Positions 33,906-43,796 of a stretch of DNA of 64,000 nt are shown in pieces. Made by a program: the position numbers and the translations under genes. The notes under the pieces are model-generated. The model ran no database searches and was not told the origin of the DNA. It saw only the letters and a program-made list of their open reading frames with translations. Position 1 is the first letter of the stretch. Every line of letters starts with the position of its first letter. Source of the DNA: Saposhnikovia divaricata. Taxonomy: Eukaryota > Streptophyta > Magnoliopsida > Apiales > Apiaceae. The stretch spans positions 17,131,001-17,195,000 of the forward strand of contig CM071596.1 in NCBI GenBank assembly GCA_036435485.1, given 5' to 3'.

Positions 33906-35433
33906 AGGAAACCAATGAAGTTCCGATCCTCCGGGGCGAGAGGGGCCGGGACATGGGGCCCAAAGTGTTCAACTTGTTCTGAAGGCATGCCGGAAGGGCG
34001 CTCATGTTCGACCTCACAGTCGGATTGCATGGCCCCGAACTTCTCCTGCTGCACCGTGGAGCGAGGCCTCTTCCTTGGAATCAAGGACACTCCGTCTCCC
34101 TCCACCTCAAGAGTCTCCACCCCCGGAGCCCTGGTCTCACTCCCTCCCTCCTTCTGAGACTTCGTACCACTACCCTCTCCCGGGGCCTTGGAATTATCAC
34201 GAACTTGATCCAGCCCCAGCAAGGCAGCATGAAGAGCAGCATTAGCCTTGGTCATTTTCGCAAACTTTTCAAAATCCGGATTATAACCGGGAAGACCTGA
34301 AAAAAAAAGAGAGCTATATTAGTCTGAAGAGTCAGCAAGTAATCACATGGAGATTAAAGCGAAGTAAAATATAACCCGGACTTACATCCTATCCCGTAAA
34401 GGTACTCGTGACTCATGAGATCCTCCCTAGTCACCTGCCTCCCAAGACCCCGGCAGAAGCTATATACCCGGTCCAATGCCGCATCCTGGAAATCGTACAC
34501 TTCGAAGTGCATAGCCAGGGGCTTCTCCTTGAAGGTGGGCATGAACCGGATATCCACGCCCCGGAGAAATACAAACTCGCCGTTCCAGCCCTTCAAGGAA
34601 GGCAACATGCCAAGAGGCTTGGAAGCCGAAGAGGGGTACCCACATGCCTTGCCCCGGAATCTAAACTCATACAGGGGCACGTTGTTGGAGTGCACCAACT
34701 GAAAGAGATGGTGAAAAAGCTTGAAGGTCGGCATTACTTGGGCAACCTCGCAACACCCCAGGAAATAAGAAATCCACTTCACTACGTTTGGGGTCAACTG
34801 GGTAATGGGGATCCCGTACTCAAACAAGCACAGTGACTTGACAAATTGATGACACCTAGGCCCATACCCCGACCTCAGGTGCTCCAACCAAACTCCAACC
34901 CAACCACCCTCCGGTCTGTGGTATATTTTCTCCCCGGGCTCCGGCCACCTCCACTCCACATCACCATCCAAGTGGAACGTAGCCCGGAATATCGGATCCC
35001 AATCAACCGGCATCTCCAAATACCCCGCCCTAAACGGACCAACATCCATTCCGGAACCCGGCCTATGCCCAAACTTAGAGTCGAGAAAAGCCTTATCATA
35101 CTTGGTCATGTATGCCACATCCGGATTCTGCGAAAACTCCGAACTAATATCCCTGAAGAAATAAGCCTGAGGAATCCCCGGATCCTTTCTTACAAAATAG
35201 TATTTGGAATGACTCCAGCTACCATCCGGCTCACTAAGACTATACCCCGGTCCCATATCTTTGGTTGCAATATTCGTAAGCACGGAGAGGCGGCTCTTCT
35301 TCTTACCCATTATACACCAATCTAGGTCTATCAAATCTAAATTGTTATCCGAAGAGCTAACACTACCGGGAGAGGTGATGGGATCGGATAAAGGAATTAA
35401 TACTCGGTTAGCAGTTACACGTCGCCTAACCAT
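33906..35433 (-). CDS. Antisense gene of Gypsy-B (aORF), two coding exons, 3'-truncated
   Basis: Minus strand, between pol and the 3' LTR. Exon 1 is 35433-34386 (MVRRRVTANR start, about 349 codons); a GT..AG intron of 89 bp (34385-34297, GTAAGT donor, T-rich tract plus CAG acceptor) joins in frame to exon 2, 34296-33906. The protein has WRWPEPGEKIYHRPEGGW, YFLGCCEVAQVMPTFKLF and MLPSLKGWNGEFVF, which resemble the 'putative gypsy type transposon' family (PF04195, recalled, not searched). Exon 2 is low in complexity (TKANAALHAALLGLDQ, then basic RKRPRS), and the Athila-like LTR removes its end. Antisense ORFs of unknown function are known in Tat-lineage elements. Splicing is a prediction from signals and frame. 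Confidence 0.8.
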
Positions 35434-35698
35434 ACAAGAATACTACCCCGGGCTACCCAACAAAAGATGAAAGCCTAAGTCAGTGTATCTACCCAAGACA
35501 CAAAGCAAAACAGGAAAAGGAAAGTGAAAGGAATTCAAAGACCGGAGCAGGAAAACTTACAATGAGTCCGGAGAGAAGGTAGCGAGGATGACTTGAAATC
35601 AGATTTCGCCTTTAGCCCGGAGTGCAGGTCTTCAGAGAAACAGAGTAACAACAGCAAATCGAAAATTCGTAAAAGACAAGAGTGAGGGGGGAAGCCAC

Positions 35699-35706
35699 TA
35701 TTTATA
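35699..35706 (-). promoter_or_regulatory. TATA box of the antisense gene
   Basis: Minus strand CTATAAATAG, 266 bp upstream of the ATG at 35433. A donor-like ATTGTAAGT at about 35560 and acceptor-like TTGGGTAG near 35450 to 35490 suggest a 5' UTR intron. The promoter is internal to the retrotransposon and points away from the 3' LTR. Confidence 0.55.
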
Positions 35707-36046
35707 GGCAAACCCTGAATCTCAACCGCCAGAGACACGTGGCAGCCCAGGAAGCTCGGCCCACTATCTCCAAAACCCAGAGATAGTGGATGACAGCTAT
35801 TTTTCCAAAAAAAAAAACCCCAAAACCTTAGAAAATACATATATATGCGAATCATTATCTACAAGTATATATTTATGAATATATACACGCATAAGGTTCC
35901 AAACCCCAACAAACCCTGGCCCCGGGCAGGCGTACCTCAGCACACACCCCGGACCGAGGGGCAACCAAGCAAAAACAACAAAGAAACCTCCCCGAAGCAA
36001 CAAAGCCTCAATCTACCTACTACTCCCTCATCCGGAGAATCCGCAT

Positions 36047-36064
36047 AAGGGAGTGGGGGGCAAA
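36047..36064 (+). other. Gypsy-B polypurine tract
   Basis: AAGGGAGTGGGGGGCAAA immediately before the 3' LTR, where plus-strand DNA synthesis is primed. Confidence 0.85.
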
Positions 36065-36717
36065 TGATAGGCTAGAAATAGCCCAGGCCCAATTAGGCCC
36101 AACTTTAAGTCCAAAGCTACAAGCAAAATCATCTCATGAGAACAAGAGCAGCCCAACCCAAGGTAATGGGCCCGAGCCCGGAGCCAGCTCTACGTGGCGT
36201 GGTCCCCACCCCAGACTAGGGGACCCCAGATTGATGAAACCCAGCACACGTGGCACCCCAGCTCAGCCAACGTCCCTACACCTGGCGCTGACCAACACTA
36301 AAAGCCAAAGTACAACACGTGTCAAATCATGTCTACCACAGTACCGCCACGCTCTGGTCAACGGTCTCCGCAGTTAGGGACACGTGTCCCACATCCCGGG
36401 AATTCAGCGGTCGGTCCCCCGATCCAACGGCCAGAGGAAGAGGTAACCTACCCCTAAAACCCTAAGCCTAGGGCTATAAATACCCCTAGGAAATAGGGTT
36501 TAGGGGTTAGCCATTATTACACACCTGCACACATTTATTACTCTTGTGATGCTCTACTTGATCATTATCTTCCAAAGCCAACTCTTATTCTCACGCCGGA
36601 GGCACCTCGGGGCCAAACCCCCCCTCCAGTGTTGTTTTGCAGATACCCCACCACAGCTACACCCCTTCCGAGGCAGGAGTTGGCGAGGAAGGACCCGATC
36701 GAGATTCGGAGTTATCA
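36065..36717 (+). repeat. Gypsy-B 3' LTR
   Basis: 653 bp, TGATAGGCTAG to GGAGTTATCA, TATA box at 36475-36482. Followed by the TTAAT duplication. Confidence 0.95.
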
Positions 36718-36732
36718 TTAATGATGGTTTAA

Positions 36733-37080
36733 CAAGATACGGATGATACTCCAAGTAAAAAGGAAAGTTTGGGGAATAAATCAAAAGGTACAATCTCAAG
36801 CATAACAAGCAGCATTAAGAGCATGAACATACCATCTTTAGACAATCGTTACATAGAACAAGATGCAGAGATAGAGGGTGACATGGGAGAAGAGACACCA
36901 ATTAATAATACATGGACTTTCAGAAGCATGAAGGACTCTTCACAATCGGAGTCACAAGAAAATAGACTAAGAGATTCATCTATAGATAAAGCATGCTGGA
37001 AGGTAGTCAACTGGGAGGGTGATGACTCAGATGGAGTTAATAAGTGGTTGGACGAAAACTTGGTAATAGATTCCAATTAA
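36733..37080 (+). CDS. Unidentified short ORF, possible terminal exon
   Basis: Open from just after a stop at 36730-36732 to TAA at 37078-37080, about 115 codons. There is no ATG near its start, and the preceding TTTAACAAG could be a weak splice acceptor, so an exon is possible. Acidic and serine-rich, ending in a more structured tract (ACWKVVNWEGDDSDGVNKWL). I do not recognise it. Codon use looks like that of a real protein in an AT-rich setting. Gypsy-B inserted only about 11 bp upstream; no matching upstream exon was found to the left of 17251. It could be part of a disrupted host gene or of an older transposon. Confidence 0.35.
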   Translation, partial: QDTDDTPSKKESLGNKSKGTISSITSSIKSMNIPSLDNRYIEQDAEIEGDMGEETPINNTWTFRSMKDSSQSESQENRLRDSSIDKACWKVVNWEGDDSDGVNKWLDENLVIDSN

Positions 37081-37917
37081 ATCACGCAGAAACAAAAGAG
37101 AGAAGAAATTAACGTTTTTTCACGTTGAAAATTCTATTCGATTTATGAATTCTACTTATAATTCATTTTGATTATCAAAATACCCTTGTTATTTTTTGAA
37201 GATTGTTTTACTAACAACAAATACAATTTTAATAATAAGAGTAGAAGAGATTTTTCCAAAACTTTAATAATCGGTAGTCTGGTCCTCCGTATGACAAAAT
37301 AAATAAGAACCGTTAGATCTTAAGATAAATAGATGAAAACTTTTAGATCTAGCATAGAAAAAATATTTATTATTTTAATATGTCAGTGATTTAAATCATA
37401 TATTATTAGGTTTTCTACATTAAATAGCATTATCAATTTAGGTCTTCTACATTAAATATGATTAATGCACAAAATCATAATTATATTTTATCTTGAGATT
37501 CTGAGTGTTTTCATTTGAATAATGATTATTAATTCATCACTAAATTAAAGATGATTTTATGAGTTTCACGTGGACTGTAAAATCATTCAAATCTGATTTA
37601 TGGATCTCAAGATAGAGTCCAAATGGTAAATATGTATTTTTTTAATACTAATAAAAAATAAATAAAATTCAATTCTAATACAACCTTTTTTAAATATATC
37701 CTTTTCAGATTATAATTTCTTTTTATAATTCAATTCTATTACAATTTTTTTAATTAAATCATTTTTAGATATAATTTTCTTTTTAAAATTCACTTCTAAT
37801 GCTACATTTTCTAATTATATCCCTTTTAAATTATAATTTTCTCTTTTAGTATGATATAATCTCGATCGTCTATTTTTAAAAATATTAGATTTGACGGTTA
37901 AGATTATTTTGATAGTA
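37081..37917. other. AT-rich intergenic DNA, no gene
   Basis: Contains about three diverged copies of a 60-65 bp unit (ATTATAATTTTCT..TTAAAATTCA..TCTAAT..ACATTTT) at 37670-37850, and a 60-bp segment near 37560 that resembles one in the 3' region of Gypsy-C (near 45247). No ORF worth naming. Confidence 0.6.
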
Positions 37918-37924
37918 CAGTGAC

Positions 37925-38995
37925 CAAAATTATGGATAAGATCTTGAAGACCAGATTGTCCCGCAGACAGATAAATTCAAGTATTTGGGTTCGATCATCC
38001 AAAAGGAAGGTGAGATTGAAGCCGATGTCACGCATCGTATCAAGGCGGGGTGGCTAAGGTGGAGGGCAGCGTCAGGGGTAATGTGCGATAAGAAAGTCCC
38101 TTTAAAGTTGAAAGGAAAATTTTATAGAGCGGCTATCCGTCCTGCGATGTTATATGGCTCCGAGTGTTGGGCGGAGAAGAAGGCCCTCGTAAGCAAGTTG
38201 GAAGGGGCTGAAATGAGGATGTTGCGGTGGTCCTGTGGGCGCACGATGTTGGACAGAATCCCGAACTCGGTGTTTAGGAGCGAGCTTGAAGTGGCGCCTT
38301 TTTCTGCGAAAGTTAGGGAAGGAAGGTTGAGATGGTTCGGCCACGTCCGTAGGAGGCTGGCTGAAGCCCCTGTTAGGAGGGTCGAGAGTCTTGCGGTTGT
38401 TGGGGTGAGGAGGAGAGGCAGGTCGAGGAGGTCGTGGGAAGAGCAGCTCAGATTGGATTTGAAGGCCTTAGACTTAAATGAGACCATGCTCGCGGATAGG
38501 TGTTCTTGGAGGCGGCGTATCAGAGTGGTGGATTCCCTTTTAGGTTGTGGCTCTGTTGTCGAGAGCCTCAGAGCTGCCTTGTCTCGGTTAACCATTATTT
38601 AGAAGTTCGGCTGTAGCGTTCTCACTTTTCGTTTTTAGTGTCTTCTGTTTTCTGGTTTTGCAGTGGCAGGGAGCTTGGCGCGGTGTTATCTCTGTGCGGG
38701 ATTTTTCGTGTGGTTGGAGCGCATCAAGCTAGGAGTTTCATAAATCCTCACAGGTATGTATGCCACATGTGGAGAACGCCATGGGCCTCAGGTATGTCAT
38801 TGTCCATTTCCGTATCGTTTCCGTTGTTTTTACCACACTCTGTGTATGTCGTGCACTCAGCCGAGGGTCTTCACGGAAACAGCCTCCCTGCTCTAAAAGT
38901 GGGGGTATGGTCTGCGTACAACCTACCCTCCCCAGACCCTGCTCTGAGCGGGATATACTGGGTATGTTTGGTTTGGTTTGGTTTGGTTATCCTTT
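37925..38995 (+). mobile_element. RTE-type LINE, 5'-truncated
   Basis: C-terminal end of a non-LTR retrotransposon ORF followed by its 3' UTR. The end shows the plant RTE signature GGTCTGCGTACAACCTACCC, then CCCCAGACCCTGCTCTGAGC, ACTGGG and a simple-sequence tail (TTTGG)n at about 38967-38990. Most of the element is missing at the 5' side, as is usual for LINEs. Target duplications were not resolved. Confidence 0.85.
37930..38602 (+). pseudogene. RTE LINE reverse transcriptase, C-terminal fragment
   Basis: Reads from about 37930 (DQIVPQTDKFKYLGS) to TAG after RLTII. Typical RTE tail blocks: KGKFYRAAIRPAMLYGSECW, EMRMLRWSCGRTMLDRI and GRLRWFGHVRRR. The catalytic RT blocks and endonuclease are absent by truncation, so it is not functional, though this segment has no stop. 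The minus-strand ORFs across it are shadows. Confidence 0.85.
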
Positions 38996-39230
38996 TATTC
39001 TTATTATATACTAGAATTATTTTATGCTATATTCCACAAGCCATTTAAACCTGAAAAAAAGTAAAGTCCTATAAAAACCATTTGTCATAGTTCTCTTCGA
39101 CACAACATGGACTTAACATAACAACCTGAGTAAAATTTGATTCAGAAATTACAGTAAGTTTTAGAACATTATTTTAGTAACAAATCAGAACTTGTGTGGA
39201 TAACTTTATTCATTATAATTGCCTCATTTT

Positions 39231-39863
39231 TCAAGGCTTTGGAACAAGACCGGCCTTGATCTTTTTGATGGTTGCAACATCAGTTTTAAAAGAGATAGCC
39301 AAGATATTATCGTCAATCCCAGTGGCGAACACAGTGCTTGGAATTGAGACAGTTCCTGCACTACAACTTCCGAATGCAGAAATTGCTAAAACTGGTTTCT
39401 GCGTATCAGCATTGAACTGGAAGTGAACAAGTCCTTTGGGAAAAACAAACAAGTCACCAGTTTGTAGGGTTTGAGTGTATAGCTTGTTAGCAGTGTCAAT
39501 AAGGCCAACTTCTAGCGTGCCATCAAGAACGAAAAGCAGCTCGGATGCACGAGGGTGAGTGTGAGGAGGGTTTGTAGTGCCTGCAGGGAACTGTAGAGCA
39601 GCATAAGAAACACTCTGACCATTTAGAGCTGGAAATTCGGCCATGCTTACTTTTAAAACCTTAAATGCTGGTGGTGTTGGTGCATCAACAAGTACCCTCA
39701 AGCCGGTGTAAGTAAAGAAGCTGCCATTAACTGAGGTTAGGTTTGATGGAACTATGAAGTCAGTGAGGATGTCTGGATCACCAGCCATTGTAATCTCAAT
39801 AATGGAAAAAGAAGCTACCAACAAAAGGAACCAGTTGATATATGATCTTGGTGATGATCCCAT
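39231..39863 (-). CDS. Germin-like protein (cupin superfamily, GLP9-3-like)
   Basis: Single exon, 210 residues, normal for germin-like proteins. Residues 1-27 form a signal peptide (hydrophobic WFLLLVASFSIIE, likely cut after A27), so it should be secreted to the cell wall. Cupin motif 1 is complete: G95 x5 H101-T-H103 x4 E108 x6 G115; motif 2 is G136 x5 P142 x4 H147 x3 N151. These supply the three His and one Glu metal ligands (usually Mn). Possible N-glycosylation at N41 and N46. It lacks the N-terminal cysteine pair of true germins; DPDILTDFIVPSN is like the GLP9-3/ABP19-20 group. Whether it has oxalate oxidase or superoxide dismutase activity cannot be told. This is the one intact host gene seen, isolated among transposons. 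Confidence 0.95.
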   Translation of the reverse strand: MGSSPRSYINWFLLLVASFSIIEITMAGDPDILTDFIVPSNLTSVNGSFFTYTGLRVLVDAPTPPAFKVLKVSMAEFPALNGQSVSYAALQFPAGTTNPPHTHPRASELLFVLDGTLEVGLIDTANKLYTQTLQTGDLFVFPKGLVHFQFNADTQKPVLAISAFGSCSAGTVSIPSTVFATGIDDNILAISFKTDVATIKKIKAGLVPKP

Positions 39864-39952
39864 GGTCTAAGTAGTCTCAACTAAGAGTGATCAACTTTGT
39901 GAAATTTGGGCTCCTTTTCTTGAGGTGTTGACAACAAACCCACACGAGGCAA

Positions 39953-39961
39953 GTATTTATG
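39953..39961 (-). promoter_or_regulatory. TATA box of the germin-like gene
   Basis: Minus strand CATAAATAC about 90 bp before the ATG at 39863, a normal plant TATA distance with a short leader. Confidence 0.65.
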
Positions 39962-39969
39962 GTATGGGG

Positions 39970-40540
39970 AAATTATGATCTTGATTCTTGTAATCTAGCT
40001 GTTGCTGCACATAAATCACCCTCATTGTGGACTACAACGTTTTTTCTTTGTTATTGATGTTGTTTTGCTAATAGTTGTGCTAAAACCTATGAGAATATTT
40101 GAAGATATAGTTTTTATTCCATTTGGTATTATCACATGTTCGATTAGTAATTTTTTGGTTTTTTTTTGTACGCTCTAGGTTAGTTATTCAAGCATACATA
40201 TCACTGTCAAAGACATCGTTTACTCTGTTTATAAATTAGATTAATGTAGTATTAACATTTTGACCCTTTAAATTTGTCCAAATGAACACATAAATCCTCA
40301 AGAAGAATTTTCTTAACTTTGTTCCTCTTAAGTTTTTGATTTGCACATACACACCATTTTCTTAAACTTTATTCCAATCTTACTCTCGGTGCATACATTC
40401 AAACTGGTTTTGCCAGAAAATTTAAAGAAGTTTCAGTTCTTATGTTTTATTATCACATTCTCAATTATTTCGAATACAAAGGAGAAGGACAATTTATAGT
40501 GGGTATAAATCCATTTGTTACTGACACAACAATATAATGG
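39970..40540. other. Germin-like promoter region and intergenic DNA
   Basis: Upstream sequence of the germin-like gene up to the GTACG duplication of the Tekay-like element at 40541. No ORF or repeat boundary recognised. Confidence 0.5.
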
Positions 40541-40545
40541 GTACG

Positions 40546-42709
40546 TTTAACATCCCTAACAAATACACTTAATTTTAAAATCTAATAAAAATCGAATAAA
40601 ACGATACAACTTTTCAAAATCCAATATCTTATAACTCATAAATTAAAAATACATCTAAGTTCTCCAAATATCGCAACTCGCACTTTTCCCAAAGTAGCCC
40701 ACCTAAATAAGATCACCTGCCAGGAAAAAAATAAGAAACAAAAGGACCGGCAGTGAGTGAAAGGCTCATATACGGATATAAAACGAATCACAAGCTGAAC
40801 AAATTAAATAGCTGAACAAGTTAAGAATAAAAATGAATATCTGAACAAAAGAACAATGAGGCATAGCGAATAAGATAATAGAAAGTAAATACTCAACTCA
40901 CAATATAAAAATAAACGCTCTCAAATCAAAATAAACTTACTCTAACAAATAATCATATCACTTACGCATAATTAACACATTAACATAATCATAAGAATAA
41001 CCGATAAAATATAATCATACTCTAATACTTACAAATAATATCCAAAATAACTTATTTACTAACATGGGAGACAATATTACACAAACAGGGGCATAGCACA
41101 AAGCAAATACCACCCAAATTCAGACAGGGATCGCAAGGCAATAAGCACATGCTATCCAGAATGGCCAAACACACACAAACTGACTAGTCATGACTATACG
41201 TGTCCCATTACTCCGGCGACACGCCTATGCTATTTATACACCACATAGGAAGTGCCAAACACGAGATTATCCGCTCGCGACGGATGTATTTCGAACTCCC
41301 AAATCATATTAAAATCACAAATAACTTACATATAACTTACACATAACTTACTCTAGAAAGATGTCTCAAATCATACTTATATCATAAATAATTAAAAACA
41401 CATTGATCTAATATCACAAAACAAAATATCAAACAAAATAGACTATAAAAGCTAAAAATCAGAACTGACCAGTCCCAAAGAAAGACAATTTACTCTATAA
41501 ATATGAACTCAAATGAAAAAGAATAAAACACGGAACTTGTAAAGGATTCCGAGACCTTTCCAGAATGGTAAGGCTTGTTAAAAATGGAGAAGTAACGAAT
41601 TCAGAAACAATGAAAATGCGGACTGCCAGAACAGAATCAGGCACTGATCACAGTAGTATTTTGATATTTCAGACATCGAAACAACTGAATTTGATTACGG
41701 AATGTGAACAAATAATGCAGAGCTCAAAAAGAGCTTTCCAGAATGGTATCGCTCAAAATATTTGGATTAATTTTCGATTTACTATGAAGTTCCGAAGTTA
41801 GAATGTAGAAACACAAAATAACACACCAGATTTACAAACAACAGATTTTCACTTGTTTACAAGCTGAATTTCAGAAAACACAAAGAACAAAAAAGGAAGA
41901 TAATCGAAATATCTTTCCAACGAGTCAAAAATCATAATATTCCAACAAAGAATGAATTGGATACGAATTTAACAAGAAATCAGGGTTGCTATAGCCTATT
42001 GCAATGAATTTAAATTGTTGCTATAGACTGGAAAACGTTGCTATAACAAGCTTTTGCAATGACATTAAAGCATTGCTATATGGTACTATATTCGTTGCTA
42101 TAGGGACCTATTGCAACCCAAGCAAAGCTAACGCCCAATTTTTGCAAAAGCATTGCCATAGCATCAATGGCAACGGTATTAGGCCCTTTAGCAACAATTT
42201 TCAGGTGTTGCTATAGCCATTATATGGTGTAGTGACATATGAATTTGGAGTACGGTATGAAGAACGAAAAGAATAACATAAAAATCCATACCTCATACTG
42301 GATGATTATCACCAATTCTCAACAAGTTCAGCCCCTCAAGCCAAGAACCCTAATTATATAACATATATCCATTATGATCTTATATATATATATATATACC
42401 GAAGAGCTAATCCTTTACCTTAAAACTCAAAAAACCCTAATTTCTCTTAAACTTTAGTAATCTCCTCTTTCTCTTTCTTCTCCTCTTCCTCTTCTCTTTA
42501 ATCCTTTTCTTTCTTCTTCTTTCTCCCAAATCAAAAAGTAACGTATGTCTTCTCTTTTTGTTTTCCTTGTCTTTTTATTAAACCTTTACTCTTTTTTTTA
42601 TTTTTTTTCTCTCCAATTTTTTTTATATTCTTTTAACTACTACTCCTAAAACAAATTCTAATTATAAAATAAATATATACTTACTCATAAAAAAATATTA
42701 ATAACTCAC

Positions 42710-42741
<32 letters not shown>

Positions 42742-42761
42742 GAAAAATACGGGATGTTACA
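40546..42761 (-). repeat. Tekay-like 3' LTR with CACTA-type insertion
   Basis: 2216 bp including an extra block of about 250 bp (41984-42234) that the other LTR lacks. Terminal TTTAACATCCC on the plus-left side in place of the expected TGTAACATCCC. Ends with (ATT)n at 42716-42739. ORFs 41565-41801 and 42004-42216 are not conserved as proteins. Confidence 0.88.
41984..42234 (-). mobile_element. CACTA-type transposon end fragment
   Basis: On the minus strand starts CACTACACCATATAATGGC at 42234 and has many GTTGCTATAG/TTGCAA-type direct and inverted copies, the subterminal pattern of CACTA elements. The second CACTA end is missing. The aligned LTR at 54150-54160 has only ATTTGCAAT here, so the insertion postdates LTR formation. 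Confidence 0.6.
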
Positions 42762-43276
42762 TTCTTCCCTCCTAATAGAAATTTCGTCCTCGAAATTAAT
42801 CTTCCGCACCTTACTCGATCAGATGTCGATAACATACACGAACAATTTTTGCTGGTCTCCCAAGTAGCCTCTTACATTTCTAACATTCCAAAAACCTCGC
42901 TTTCTACTTTCGCACTTAGAATAAAACTATGTCAAAAAATACAGCGCTTGTTCTCTTCCATGGTTCAAGTATTCACGAACGATTAAACATTTGTGGTAGA
43001 GCATCTATAACCCAACTCTATTTAGCAGCTCTCGTCATCATAGAACACGATTAAAAATTGCACTGAAAAACGATTCTAGATAATCACGCAGAGAAATCAA
43101 AGGAACAAGAAATGAATAATGTTTTTAACTAACCATACATCACAAGGTCTACCCATACTCACATGTCAAGCCTAAAGGCAATTCTACTGCTAAAACTCTA
43201 TCTTATGACTACCCAACCCTCACATCGAGCCTAAAGGCAAGTCTACAGAATTTATAACTCTAGCTTTGATACCAAC
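42762..43276 (-). other. Residual internal region of the Tekay-like element (PPT and PBS)
   Basis: 515 bp. Minus strand: PBS at 43274-43263 (TGGTATCAAAGC, initiator-Met type with one change), then unrecognised sequence, then the purine-rich end CTATTAGGAGGGAAGAA abutting the 3' LTR at 42762. No polyprotein remains. Confidence 0.8.
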
Positions 43277-43796
43277 TTTAACATCCCTAACAAATACACT
43301 TAATTTTAAAATCCAATAAAAATCGAATAAAACGGTACAACTTCTCAAAATCCAATATCTTATAACTAATAAATTAAAAATACATCTAAGTTCTCCAAAT
43401 AGCAACTCGCACTCTTCCCAAAGTAGCCCACCTAAATAAGATCACCTGCCGGGAAAAAATAAGAAACAAAAGGATCGGCAGTGAGCGAAAGGTTAATATA
43501 CGGATATAAAACGAATCACAAGCTGAACAAATTAAATAGCTGAACAAGTTAAGAATAAAAATGAAAATCTGAACAAAAGAACAATGAGGCATAGCGAATA
43601 AGATAATAGAAAGTAGATACTCAACTCAAAATATAAAAATAAACGCTCTCAAATCAAAATAAACTTACTCTAACAAATAATCATATCACTTACGCATAAT
43701 TAACACATTAACATAATCATAAGAATAACCGATAAAATATAATCATACTCTAATACTTACAAATAATATCCAAAATAACTTATTTACTAACATGGG
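43277..43796 (-). repeat. Tekay-like 5' LTR, left segment
   Basis: Matches 40546 onward closely (TTTAACATCCC start). It stops at ATGGG, the Gypsy-C target duplication, and continues at 53241. Confidence 0.9.

Larger units (their letters stand above)
17251..36717 (+). mobile_element. Gypsy-B: Tat-type Ty3/gypsy element with nested insertions
   Basis: Bounded by two 653-bp LTRs (17251-17903 and 36065-36717) and a perfect TTAAT target duplication (17246-17250 and 36718-36722). Between them in order: PBS, an hAT transposon, gag split by a copia solo LTR, protease, RT, RNase H, an Athila-like element, an antisense gene, and a polypurine tract (GGGAGTGGGGGGCAAA) at the 3' LTR. Integrase is missing. 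By eye the LTRs differ at about 22 of 653 positions. The antisense ORF between pol and the 3' LTR is a known trait of Tat-lineage elements such as Grande and Retand. Confidence 0.95.

Noticed and set aside
34408..35325. Plus-strand ORFs of 142 and 159 codons
   Set aside because: They are antisense shadows of the minus-strand gene at 33906-35433, whose exons, intron phase and motifs are coherent.
38122..38595. Minus-strand 157-codon ORF
   Set aside because: Shadow of the RTE LINE reverse transcriptase frame.
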